Shown: positions 1-6,769 of the stretch, in pieces
How the letters are laid out: each line of letters begins with the position of its first letter
Position numbering within the stretch: the stretch's first letter is position 1
Assembly: GCA_023134935.1 (NCBI GenBank)
Contig: JAGLUD010000216.1
Location: 1-8,151 of the forward strand
DNA length: 8,151 nucleotides
Source of the DNA: Paracoccaceae bacterium
GTDB taxonomy: Bacteria > Pseudomonadota > Alphaproteobacteria > Rhodobacterales > Rhodobacteraceae
Reading direction: 5' to 3'
The notes under the pieces: model-generated
Seen by the model: the letters and a program-made list of their open reading frames with translations, nothing else
The model's database searches: none
Told to the model about the DNA's origin: nothing
Made by a program: the position numbers and the translations under genes

Positions 1-500
1 TGTTCTTCTACAACAACTTCTTCGGGCACGACGTGGCCGAATGGTTCTCGGTTGCGGTTTACAACAACCATGACACCAACACCGTGCTGCATGATGCGCA
101 TGATGTTGCCAACTGGGTTAAAGTTTCGCCATTCATTGCGATGGTGCTTGGGTTCTTGGTTTCGTATTACTTCTACATCGTGAACCCCGCATTCCCGAAA
201 GCTTTGGCTGTTCGAAACCCTGGCCTTTACCAGTTCTTGCTCAACAAATGGTACTTTGACGAGGTGTATGACTTCTTGTTCGTGAACCCCGCTAAACGCC
301 TTGGGCACTTCCTTTGGAGGAAGCTCGACGGTTCGGTTATTGACGGCACCATCAACGGTATCGCCATGGGCTTCATCCCATTCCTGACACGCGCGGCAAG
401 TAAAGCGCAATCAGGGTATCTGTTCCACTATGCATTCGCGATGATCCTTGGGGTCGTTGGCCTAATTACATGGTTCGCCATTTTCGGAGGGGCGCACTAA
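1..500 (+). CDS. nuoL: NADH-quinone oxidoreductase subunit L (NuoL), C-terminal part
   Basis: This is the 3' end of a gene that begins before the window; the reading frame is open from base 3 to the TAA at 498-500 and shows 165 residues. NuoL is the distal antiporter-like subunit of the complex I membrane arm and helps pump protons across the cytoplasmic membrane. Visible in order: a hydrophobic helix at about visible residues 41-60, a loop with the NKWYFDE motif (81-87), a long amphipathic stretch to about residue 139, and a final hydrophobic helix at about 140-162. This matches the NuoL C-terminus, where a lateral helix runs along the other antiporter subunits before the last membrane helix. 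The antiporter core lies outside the window. The GTG at 33 is an internal valine, not a start. The identity is supported by nuoM and nuoN directly downstream; the stop is 1 base before the nuoM start. Confidence 0.95.
   Translation, partial: FFYNNFFGHDVAEWFSVAVYNNHDTNTVLHDAHDVANWVKVSPFIAMVLGFLVSYYFYIVNPAFPKALAVRNPGLYQFLLNKWYFDEVYDFLFVNPAKRLGHFLWRKLDGSVIDGTINGIAMGFIPFLTRAASKAQSGYLFHYAFAMILGVVGLITWFAIFGGAH
486..492 (+). promoter_or_regulatory. Ribosome binding site of nuoM
   Basis: The purine run GGAGGGG lies 9 bases before the nuoM ATG at 502. It sits inside the last codons of nuoL, where it encodes the Gly-Gly before the terminal Ala-His. It is the strongest Shine-Dalgarno match seen at the gene junctions here and fixes the nuoM start. 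Confidence 0.8.
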
Positions 501-501
501 T

Positions 502-2037
502 ATGGATAACCTTCTTTCCATCGTCACTTTCCTGCCGCTGTTCGGCGCGATTGTCTTGATGTTCTTCCTTCGCGGCGACGACGAAATGGCCGTAAAAAAC
601 GCCAAACTTCTCGCACTGTTTGCTACCGGTGCGACGTTCATTGCGTCGCTATTCATCTTGCAGCAATTCGACCCTTCAAACACCAAGTTCCAGATGGTTG
701 AAGAGGCTGCGTGGCTAGGTGGCCTGACCTATAAAATGGGTGTTGATGGCATCAGCATTCTGTTCGTGATGCTTACAACCTTCATGATGCCGATTGTTAT
801 CGGCGCCAGCTGGAAAGTAGATCACCGCGTCAAGGAATACATGATTGCGTTTTTGCTACTGGAAACATTGATGATTGGCGTGTTCCTTTCGCTGGACCTA
901 GTGCTGTTTTATGTATTCTTCGAGGCTGGTTTGATCCCGATGTTCCTGATTATCGGGATCTGGGGCGGGAAAGAGAAGATTTACGCGGCGTTCAAATTTT
1001 TCCTATATACGCTTCTAGGCTCGGTCCTGATGCTGATCGCAATGATCGCGATGTGGTATGACGCAGGCACGACTGACATCGTAAAACTTCTGAACCACGA
1101 GTTCTCGTCTGGCACTATTTCAGTCCTTGGCTTCCAAATTGTCGGCGGTGCGCAAACATTAATGTGGCTGGCTTTCTTCGCTTCCTTCGCTGTGAAGATG
1201 CCAATGTGGCCGGTTCATACCTGGCTTCCTGACGCACACGTTCAAGCACCAACGGCGGGTTCTGTGGTTCTGGCCGCAATACTGATCAAGATGGGCGGCT
1301 ACGGCTTCCTACGGTTCAGTTTGCCAATGTTCCCTGTAGCGTCCGACATCATGCAGAACTTTGTGTTCTTCTTGTCTGTTGCCGCGATTATCTTAACCTC
1401 ACTGATTGCGCTGGCACAGACGGATATGAAAAAGCTGATTGCCTATTCCTCCGTTGCGCACATGGGGTTCGTCACGATGGGTATCTTCACGTTCAACCAA
1501 CAGGGCGTTGACGGCGCTATCTTCCAGATGATTAGCCACGGCTTCATCTCTGGTGCCTTGTTCTTGTCGGTTGGCATTGTTTACGACCGGATGCATACGC
1601 GTGACATCGAAGCGTACGGCGGCCTTGCCGTGCGTATGCCAGTCTATGCTTTGATTTTCATGCTGTTCACTATGGCTAACGTTGGTCTTCCAGGCACTTC
1701 CGGCTTTATTGGCGAATTCCTAACGCTGGTTGCTGTCTTCAAGGTTAACACTTGGGTAGCGTTTGGTGCTACTTTCGGCGTGATCCTGTCGGCCGCTTAC
1801 GCACTTTATCTGTACCGCCGCGTAGTATTCGGAGACTTAATTAAGGAAAGCTTAAAGGGCATCACTGATATGGATGCCCGAGAGAAGCTGGTCATTGCAC
1901 CGCTGGTTCTATTCACGTTGCTGCTGGGTATTTATCCAGCACTTGTGCTGGACATCATCGGGCCCTCGGTCGAGGCGCTGGTGCATAATTTTGAAACTGT
2001 TGTTGGCGCGCCTATAACCGCCGCTTCAAGCCACTGA
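502..2037 (+). CDS. nuoM: NADH-quinone oxidoreductase subunit M (NuoM)
   Basis: NuoM is one of three antiporter-like proton-pumping subunits in the complex I membrane arm. The 511-residue protein has the family's usual length and is hydrophobic throughout, consistent with about 14 membrane helices. Residues known to carry the proton path are present: the glutamate in FFEAGLIP (E141), the lysine in FAVKMPMWP (K232, followed by HTWLPDAH), the lysine in ILIKMGGYG (K263), the histidine in SSVAHMGF (H320) and the glutamate in FIGEF (E405). These match E. coli NuoM positions to within two or three residues. The ATG at 502 is chosen for its Shine-Dalgarno at 486-492 and the expected N-terminal hydrophobic helix. 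It lies 1 base after nuoL and 12 bases before nuoN, so it belongs to the same transcript. There is no truncation or missing key residue. Confidence 0.98.
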   Translation: MDNLLSIVTFLPLFGAIVLMFFLRGDDEMAVKNAKLLALFATGATFIASLFILQQFDPSNTKFQMVEEAAWLGGLTYKMGVDGISILFVMLTTFMMPIVIGASWKVDHRVKEYMIAFLLLETLMIGVFLSLDLVLFYVFFEAGLIPMFLIIGIWGGKEKIYAAFKFFLYTLLGSVLMLIAMIAMWYDAGTTDIVKLLNHEFSSGTISVLGFQIVGGAQTLMWLAFFASFAVKMPMWPVHTWLPDAHVQAPTAGSVVLAAILIKMGGYGFLRFSLPMFPVASDIMQNFVFFLSVAAIILTSLIALAQTDMKKLIAYSSVAHMGFVTMGIFTFNQQGVDGAIFQMISHGFISGALFLSVGIVYDRMHTRDIEAYGGLAVRMPVYALIFMLFTMANVGLPGTSGFIGEFLTLVAVFKVNTWVAFGATFGVILSAAYALYLYRRVVFGDLIKESLKGITDMDAREKLVIAPLVLFTLLLGIYPALVLDIIGPSVEALVHNFETVVGAPITAASSH

Positions 2038-2040
2038 TCG

Positions 2041-2047
2041 GGTGAAG
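2041..2047 (+). promoter_or_regulatory. Probable ribosome binding site of nuoN
   Basis: GGTGAAG lies in the 12-base gap between nuoM and nuoN, just before the ATG at 2050. GGTGA can pair with the UCACC part of the 16S rRNA 3' end, but the spacing is short and the match is only moderate. Confidence 0.55.
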
Positions 2048-2049
2048 AT

Positions 2050-3492
2050 ATGTTAAGCAACGATATTTCCGTAATCCTCCCCGAACTGCTGCTGGCGGTT
2101 TACGCGATGGCCGCCCTGATGTTTGGCGTCTGGTCCAAAAAACAAGAGGCCGTGTCTGGCCTGATCCTATGGCTAACGGCGCTTATCTTCGTTGGTGTCG
2201 GACTCTGGATAGGTATGGCACCTGCAGGCACCAAAACGGCGTTTAATGAAGCATTCGTTAACGACGGTTTTGCGCGGTTCGCTAAGGTGGTTATTTTGTG
2301 GGGGGCAGCGTCAATTCTGTTCCTGTCGAAAGATTACCTACAAAAAAACAGCCTGTTGAAATACGAATTTCCTGTACTGATCACTATGGCAACCATCGGT
2401 ATGATGATCATGGTATCGGCCGGCGATTTGTTGTCGCTTTATATGGGGTTGGAGCTTCAATCCCTGTCGCTATACGTGATCGCCGCGTTCCGGCGCGATA
2501 GCCTGCGTTCGACTGAGGCGGGTCTGAAATACTTCGTGCTCGGCGCGTTGTCGTCCGGCTTGCTTCTCTACGGGGCCTCACTGGTTTACGGATATACGGG
2601 TACGACTGTGTTTAGCCAAATCACAACAGTGGTTGCTGACGAGGGTATGTCGCTCGGTCTGCTGTTCGGAATGGTATTCCTGGTCACCGGGATGGCGTTC
2701 AAGGTTTCGGCCGCGCCGTTCCACATGTGGACACCTGACGTTTATGAGGGCTCTCCGACACCGGTAACTGGTTTCTTTGCCACGGCACCGAAGATGGCTG
2801 CTGCGGGTATGATGGCACGACTGCTGCACGACGCATTTGGTAACGCTATTGCCGATTGGCAACAGATCTTGATCTTCTTGTCATTCGCATCCGTATTCCT
2901 GGGTTCCATTGCCGCTATTGGACAGACAGACATCAAACGTCTGATGGCTTACTCCTCCATTGCGCATATGGGTTTTGCATTGATGGGACTGGCTGCTGGT
3001 TCCCAAGAAGGTGTACAGGCGTTGCTAATCTATATGGCGATTTACGTAACAACCAACGTCGGCGTTTTCGCGTTCATCCTGAATATGGAACGTGACGGCC
3101 AAGCCATCACCGACATCAAATCGCTTAGCATGTATTCCCGCGTAGCCCCTGCACGTGCAGGTGCACTGGCGGTTCTGATGTTTAGTCTTGCAGGTCTGCC
3201 GCCGCTGGTTGGTTTCTTTGCCAAGTTCTATGTGCTGACTGCGGCCGTAAATGCCGGACTAACATGGTTGGCGATTGCTGGCGTGATTGCGTCGGTGATT
3301 GGTGCATATTATTATCTGCGGATCGTGTTCCTGATGTACTTCGGTGAAGCTGGCGAGGCTTTGAACGGCAAGATGTCAGCGCTACACTGGGTCTTCCTGG
3401 GTGGTTCTTCTGCCGCAATGGTTCTAGGTATCGTCAACATGTTTGGCGTCGAAACCATTGCAGGACTGGCCGCCGCGACGCTGCTTAACTAG
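2050..3492 (+). CDS. nuoN: NADH-quinone oxidoreductase subunit N (NuoN)
   Basis: NuoN is the antiporter-like complex I subunit closest to the quinone-binding part of the enzyme. At 480 residues it has the usual length and is hydrophobic throughout, with about 14 expected membrane helices. Key family residues are visible: the glutamate in GLELQSLS (E135), the lysine in [13 protein letters not shown] (K160), the lysine in [18 protein letters not shown] (K218), the lysine in APKMA (K248), the histidine in SSIAHMGF (H306) and the lysine in GFFAKFYV (K392). The paired [13 protein letters not shown] segment closely resembles [13 protein letters not shown] of NuoM, as expected for homologous subunits. 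It is normally the last nuo gene, and here its TAG stop is followed at once by the GTG of birA. A run of seven A at 2342-2348 lies within the gene, but the frame stays intact to the end. Confidence 0.98.
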   Translation: MLSNDISVILPELLLAVYAMAALMFGVWSKKQEAVSGLILWLTALIFVGVGLWIGMAPAGTKTAFNEAFVNDGFARFAKVVILWGAASILFLSKDYLQKNSLLKYEFPVLITMATIGMMIMVSAGDLLSLYMGLELQSLSLYVIAAFRRDSLRSTEAGLKYFVLGALSSGLLLYGASLVYGYTGTTVFSQITTVVADEGMSLGLLFGMVFLVTGMAFKVSAAPFHMWTPDVYEGSPTPVTGFFATAPKMAAAGMMARLLHDAFGNAIADWQQILIFLSFASVFLGSIAAIGQTDIKRLMAYSSIAHMGFALMGLAAGSQEGVQALLIYMAIYVTTNVGVFAFILNMERDGQAITDIKSLSMYSRVAPARAGALAVLMFSLAGLPPLVGFFAKFYVLTAAVNAGLTWLAIAGVIASVIGAYYYLRIVFLMYFGEAGEALNGKMSALHWVFLGGSSAAMVLGIVNMFGVETIAGLAAATLLN

Positions 3493-4254
3493 GTGTCTGT
3501 TTGGCCCGAAGGCGTTGGTCGAGAGGTTTTTCAAACTCTCGACAGTACCAACGCAGAGGCTATTCGCCGTGCTTCCAGTGGTGAACGCGGCCCGATGTGG
3601 TTCTTGACGCTTGAACAAACCCAAAGCCGAGCGCGGCGTGGCCGACCATGGGATACTGGCGAAGGAAATTTTGCCGCGTCCCTATTGATCCGCCCAGAAG
3701 GTGGGCCTGAAAAGGCCGCGCTACGATCCTTTCTAGCGGCTCTCGCCCTTCGCGAAGCTTTAGTCGAAGTTTGCGGTCGCGAGGAGCTTTTTTCCCTTAA
3801 GTGGCCAAACGATGTTCTGCTGAATGGCCGCAAGCTGGCTGGCATATTGCTGGAGAGCGGGACAGACTCGTCAGGTTCGTATCTGTGCATCGGGATCGGC
3901 GTTAACCTTGCTAACGAACCGGATCCATCATTCATCGAAGAAGGGGCGTTTGCGCCAATAAGCTTGCGATCAGTTATTGGCAGCAAAATCGCGCCCGAGG
4001 CGTTCCTTACACCGCTGGCCGCTGCCTTTGCGCGTTGGGAAATACAGTTTCAGCAATACGGCTTTACGCCCATTCGCAACGAATGGCTGAACCACGCCAC
4101 GCATCTCGGGGAAGTTATCACCGCAAAGTTAATGGGGCGAACCGAGGTCGGAACATTCGAAACAGTGGACGAGTCGGGGGCAATTGTCTTAAAAACCCCG
4201 AAAGGTTTGTTGCATCTACCCGCAGCAGAAATATATTTCGGGATGGAGGGCTAA
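3493..4254 (+). CDS. birA: Biotin--[acetyl-CoA-carboxylase] ligase, class I (no DNA-binding domain)
   Basis: The enzyme activates biotin with ATP to biotinyl-AMP and transfers it to a lysine of biotin carrier proteins such as AccB, in the cytoplasm. The 253 residues start almost at the catalytic domain: DSTN (17-20), the nucleotide/biotin loop SRARRGRPW (45-53), KWPNDV (103-108), GRKLAGILLE with the catalytic-type lysine K114, and CIGIGVN (132-138). A small C-terminal beta domain follows from about residue 205. There is no N-terminal helix-turn-helix, so unlike E. coli BirA it should not repress biotin genes itself. The loop differs from the usual GRGRRGR at its first and third positions. The GTG start is taken because the nuoN TAG lies directly in front in the same frame and no other start precedes DSTN. 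No clear Shine-Dalgarno is visible, which suggests translation coupled to nuoN. Confidence 0.95.
   Translation: MSVWPEGVGREVFQTLDSTNAEAIRRASSGERGPMWFLTLEQTQSRARRGRPWDTGEGNFAASLLIRPEGGPEKAALRSFLAALALREALVEVCGREELFSLKWPNDVLLNGRKLAGILLESGTDSSGSYLCIGIGVNLANEPDPSFIEEGAFAPISLRSVIGSKIAPEAFLTPLAAAFARWEIQFQQYGFTPIRNEWLNHATHLGEVITAKLMGRTEVGTFETVDESGAIVLKTPKGLLHLPAAEIYFGMEG
4245..4250 (+). promoter_or_regulatory. Ribosome binding site of coaX
   Basis: GGAGGG lies at the very end of birA, 4 bases before the coaX ATG at 4255. The spacing is a little short but the match is good, so coaX can probably recruit ribosomes itself as well as by coupling to birA. Confidence 0.7.
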
Positions 4255-5028
4255 ATGCTCCTTGCGATTGATGTTGGAAATACGAACGCCGTTTTCGCGC
4301 TTCATGATGGCGGTGAATTCGTTGCCGAATGGCGGTGCTCTTCGGATTACCGCCGCACCGGTGATGAATATTTCGTCTGGCTAAGAATGCTGATGGATCA
4401 CGGCGGCGTCAAAGGTACCATCAACGAAGTCATCATCTGCTCGACTGTTCCGCGCGTAGTTTTCAACCTTCGGGTCCTTGCCGACAGGTATTTCAACTGC
4501 CGCCCCATCGTGGTTCGCCGTAACGAGGTGGAGCTTGGCGTGCCGGTTCGCGTCGACGCACACACGGGTGTCGGCCCAGACCGCCTTGCAAATACAGTTG
4601 CTGCATACGACCTTTATGGCGGGAACGTTATCGTTGTGGATTTCGGAACCGCCACAAACTTCGATGTGGTCGGCCATGATGGCGCTTATGAGGGAGGCAT
4701 AATTGCCCCAGGCGTCAACCTGTCGTTACGTGCTATGCACGAAGTTGCGGCTGCCCTGCCGCATATTGATGTTAGCAAGCCCAATAAGGTTATTGGTACA
4801 GATACCGTCGGTTGTATGCAGTCTGGTATTTACTGGGGTTACATTTCGTTGATCGAGGGCCTATGTAAGCGCATAGCCGATGAACACGGCAATAAGATGA
4901 AAGTCGTAGGAACCGGTGGATTGTCCACCCTTTTCGCGCAGGACTGCAAAGCCCTTGAAATTATTAATACAGATTTGACGATCCACGGGCTCGTGTTGAT
5001 CGCAGAATTAAATAGAGAGAAGAACTAA
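4255..5028 (+). CDS. coaX: Type III pantothenate kinase
   Basis: CoaX phosphorylates pantothenate with ATP to 4'-phosphopantothenate, the first committed step of coenzyme A synthesis, in the cytoplasm. The 257-residue protein is full length for this acetate/sugar-kinase-fold family. Visible motifs are the N-terminal phosphate loop DVGNTN (6-11), CSTVPRV (62-68), GVGPDR (105-110) holding the expected catalytic base D109, DFGTATNFD (129-137), GGIIAPG (147-153), TVGCMQSG (184-191) and VVGTGG (217-222). Known type III enzymes need a monovalent cation and are not feedback-inhibited by CoA, unlike CoaA. The ATG at 4255 follows the birA TAA with no gap and has a Shine-Dalgarno at 4245-4250. The last codons (AAT AGA GAG AAG) are purine-rich and appear to double as the ribosome binding site for rnj. 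No odd residues were seen. Confidence 0.97.
   Translation: MLLAIDVGNTNAVFALHDGGEFVAEWRCSSDYRRTGDEYFVWLRMLMDHGGVKGTINEVIICSTVPRVVFNLRVLADRYFNCRPIVVRRNEVELGVPVRVDAHTGVGPDRLANTVAAYDLYGGNVIVVDFGTATNFDVVGHDGAYEGGIIAPGVNLSLRAMHEVAAALPHIDVSKPNKVIGTDTVGCMQSGIYWGYISLIEGLCKRIADEHGNKMKVVGTGGLSTLFAQDCKALEIINTDLTIHGLVLIAELNREKN
5015..5022 (+). promoter_or_regulatory. Weak ribosome binding site of rnj
   Basis: The purine run GAGAGAAG at the end of coaX lies 6 bases before the rnj ATG at 5029. It is only a partial match to the Shine-Dalgarno consensus. Together with the TAA-ATG junction this suggests that rnj translation depends partly on coaX. Confidence 0.5.
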
Positions 5029-6702
5029 ATGAGTAAAAAAGATCGTTTGATCTACCTTCCCCTTGGTGGGGCTGGTGAAATCGGGATGAACATGTATCTG
5101 TACGGATACGGCCCCAAAGACAATGAACGCTACATTCTGGTGGATGTCGGCGTAGCTTTCCCCGACATGGACAGCACGCCCGGCGTGGATCTGATCATGG
5201 CGGATGCGTCGTACATCATCGCGCGGGCGGATCGCCTTGACGGGGTGATTATCACGCACGCGCACGAGGATCACATTGGAGCCGTCGGCCTGTTGTATCC
5301 ACAACTTCAGGCGCCGATATACGCGCGCAAGTTTACCGCTGCGATTGCGACGAACAAGATGGAACGGGCAGGGCAGAACCCTGACATGGTGCATGTGGTG
5401 CCTGTTTGGCCTGCGCAAGTTGATATTGGGCCATTCAAAGTCGGATTCATGCCTATCTCGCATTCCATTCCGGAGGCTTCCGGTCTTGTGATCGACACGC
5501 CTGCGGGGCGCGTTGTGCATTCGGGTGACTTCAAAACCGACCCGACTCCGCTGGTTGGCGAACCGTTTGACCCAAAAATGATGGCAAATATCGCCAAGGA
5601 TGGCGTTAAGGCGCTGATTTGTGATTCCACCAACGTGTTTTCCAAAGGCGTTGGACGTTCCGAAGCGGACATATCCAAGGACATCCATGCGTTGATGAAG
5701 ACGGCCAAAGGTATGGTATTTGCAACGACCTTTGGTTCCAACGTTGCGAGGCTGAAAACGCTTGCACAAGCCGCAACTGATGAAGGACGCTCGGTTGTTG
5801 TTGTTGGGCGCGCGATGGACACGATGATCAAGACGTCGTTCGCGACGGGTGTTCTAGAAAATTTCCCACCGATCGTAGAACTTGAGGATGCTGGCAACAT
5901 ACCTCGTAGCCAGATGTTTGTGTTGGCCACCGGTTCGCAAGGCGAACGGCGGGCAGCGACGGCTGGATTGGCACGGGGTAAATACCGTGGCTTGGAACTG
6001 AAAGACGGGGATACGTTCCTGTTTTCATCCAAAACCATTCCGGGTAATGAAAATTCTGTGGCTTACATTCTTAACCAGATGTCGGAAAAAGGCGTGACGG
6101 TTATTGATGATAGCGATGGCCGATATCACGTTTCTGGCCACGCCAACCGTCCAGATCTGGAACAGATGCATGCGCTGATGAAGGCTGATGTGGTTATTCC
6201 GATGCACGGACAATATCGCCACCTTCGCGAACATGCAGAACTTGTGCAGTCGCACGGGAACAAGGCCGCAATTGTACCTAACGGGACGATGATTGATCTG
6301 ACCAACAAGCCAAAGGTTGTTGACCACATTGAAACGGGCCGCACTTATCTTGACGGCAATCAGTTGATCGGTGCGCTTGACGGGATTGTACGTGAACGTA
6401 TCCAAATGGCCCTACGTGGTCATGTGGTTGTGTCGCTGGTGCTTGAAGAAGACGGATCGATGATCGACGGAGTTTGGGTGGAAACTATCGGCTTGCCGAA
6501 TGACCCACGCGTATCCGGTGGGATTGACGGGCAACTTGAAGAGGCGATCGACAAGGCTTTGGCCACGGCCAGCCGCAAGACACTGAACAGTGACGAGGGT
6601 GTCGAGACGCTTGTTGGCCGGACTTCCAACCGTATCTGCAAAGACATCGTTGGGAAAAAGCCGGTATGTACGGTTTTAATTAACCGGCTGGTAGCCGAGT
6701 AA
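5029..6702 (+). CDS. rnj: Ribonuclease J (beta-CASP metallo-beta-lactamase RNase)
   Basis: RNase J is a zinc-dependent 5'-to-3' exonuclease and endonuclease acting in mRNA decay and rRNA maturation. The 557 residues match the usual full length, including the small C-terminal domain from about residue 455. The metallo-beta-lactamase part shows GGAGEIGMN (13-21), VDVGVAFPD (38-46), HAHEDH (77-82, H77, H79, D81, H82), PISHSIPE with H145, and HSGDFKTDP with D167. The beta-CASP part shows CDSTN (198-202), TGSQGE (301-306), SGHA (369-372) with H371 in the expected RNA-phosphate pocket, and PMHGQYRH with H393. All metal ligands match those of B. subtilis RNase J1 at a constant offset of three residues, so the enzyme should be active. 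The ATG follows the coaX TAA with no gap. It is the last gene of the operon, followed after 14 bases by a strong terminator. In alphaproteobacteria RNase J works alongside RNase E-type decay. Confidence 0.97.
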   Translation: MSKKDRLIYLPLGGAGEIGMNMYLYGYGPKDNERYILVDVGVAFPDMDSTPGVDLIMADASYIIARADRLDGVIITHAHEDHIGAVGLLYPQLQAPIYARKFTAAIATNKMERAGQNPDMVHVVPVWPAQVDIGPFKVGFMPISHSIPEASGLVIDTPAGRVVHSGDFKTDPTPLVGEPFDPKMMANIAKDGVKALICDSTNVFSKGVGRSEADISKDIHALMKTAKGMVFATTFGSNVARLKTLAQAATDEGRSVVVVGRAMDTMIKTSFATGVLENFPPIVELEDAGNIPRSQMFVLATGSQGERRAATAGLARGKYRGLELKDGDTFLFSSKTIPGNENSVAYILNQMSEKGVTVIDDSDGRYHVSGHANRPDLEQMHALMKADVVIPMHGQYRHLREHAELVQSHGNKAAIVPNGTMIDLTNKPKVVDHIETGRTYLDGNQLIGALDGIVRERIQMALRGHVVVSLVLEEDGSMIDGVWVETIGLPNDPRVSGGIDGQLEEAIDKALATASRKTLNSDEGVETLVGRTSNRICKDIVGKKPVCTVLINRLVAE

Positions 6703-6716
6703 ACCAACCTAGAACG

Positions 6717-6751
6717 AAAAAGGGCCTCGCGATTAATGCGAGGCCCTTTTT
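6717..6751. terminator. Bidirectional rho-independent terminator between rnj and the helicase gene
   Basis: A perfect 14-bp inverted repeat (6717-6730 pairing with 6738-6751) encloses a 7-base loop, GATTAAT. The inner nine pairs are GC-rich (GGGCCTCGC) and the outer five are A on the left and T on the right, so either strand gives a hairpin followed by a U tract. It lies 14 bases after the rnj stop and 18 bases after the helicase stop on the other strand. It therefore probably ends both convergent transcripts. Confidence 0.93.
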
Positions 6752-6769
6752 GTTTCTACCGTTAAGCTT

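Noticed and set aside
33..500. A GTG at 33 as the start of a 155-residue protein
   Set aside because: The frame is open to the window edge and the sequence is the NuoL C-terminus, so this GTG is an internal valine codon.
3148..3161. A perfect 14-base palindrome, CCTGCACGTGCAGG, inside nuoN
   Set aside because: It lies mid-gene in Ala/Pro/Arg/Gly codons, with no second copy seen and no promoter nearby; it is probably chance.
3531..3986. A 151-codon minus-strand open frame opposite birA
   Set aside because: It is arginine- and serine-rich, shows no known motif and lies wholly within a well-supported gene.
5008..6038. Long minus-strand open frames opposite rnj (5008-5769 and 5307-6038)
   Set aside because: They overlap each other and a clearly functional rnj, have no recognisable domains and contain implausible composition; they look like mirror effects of rnj codon use.
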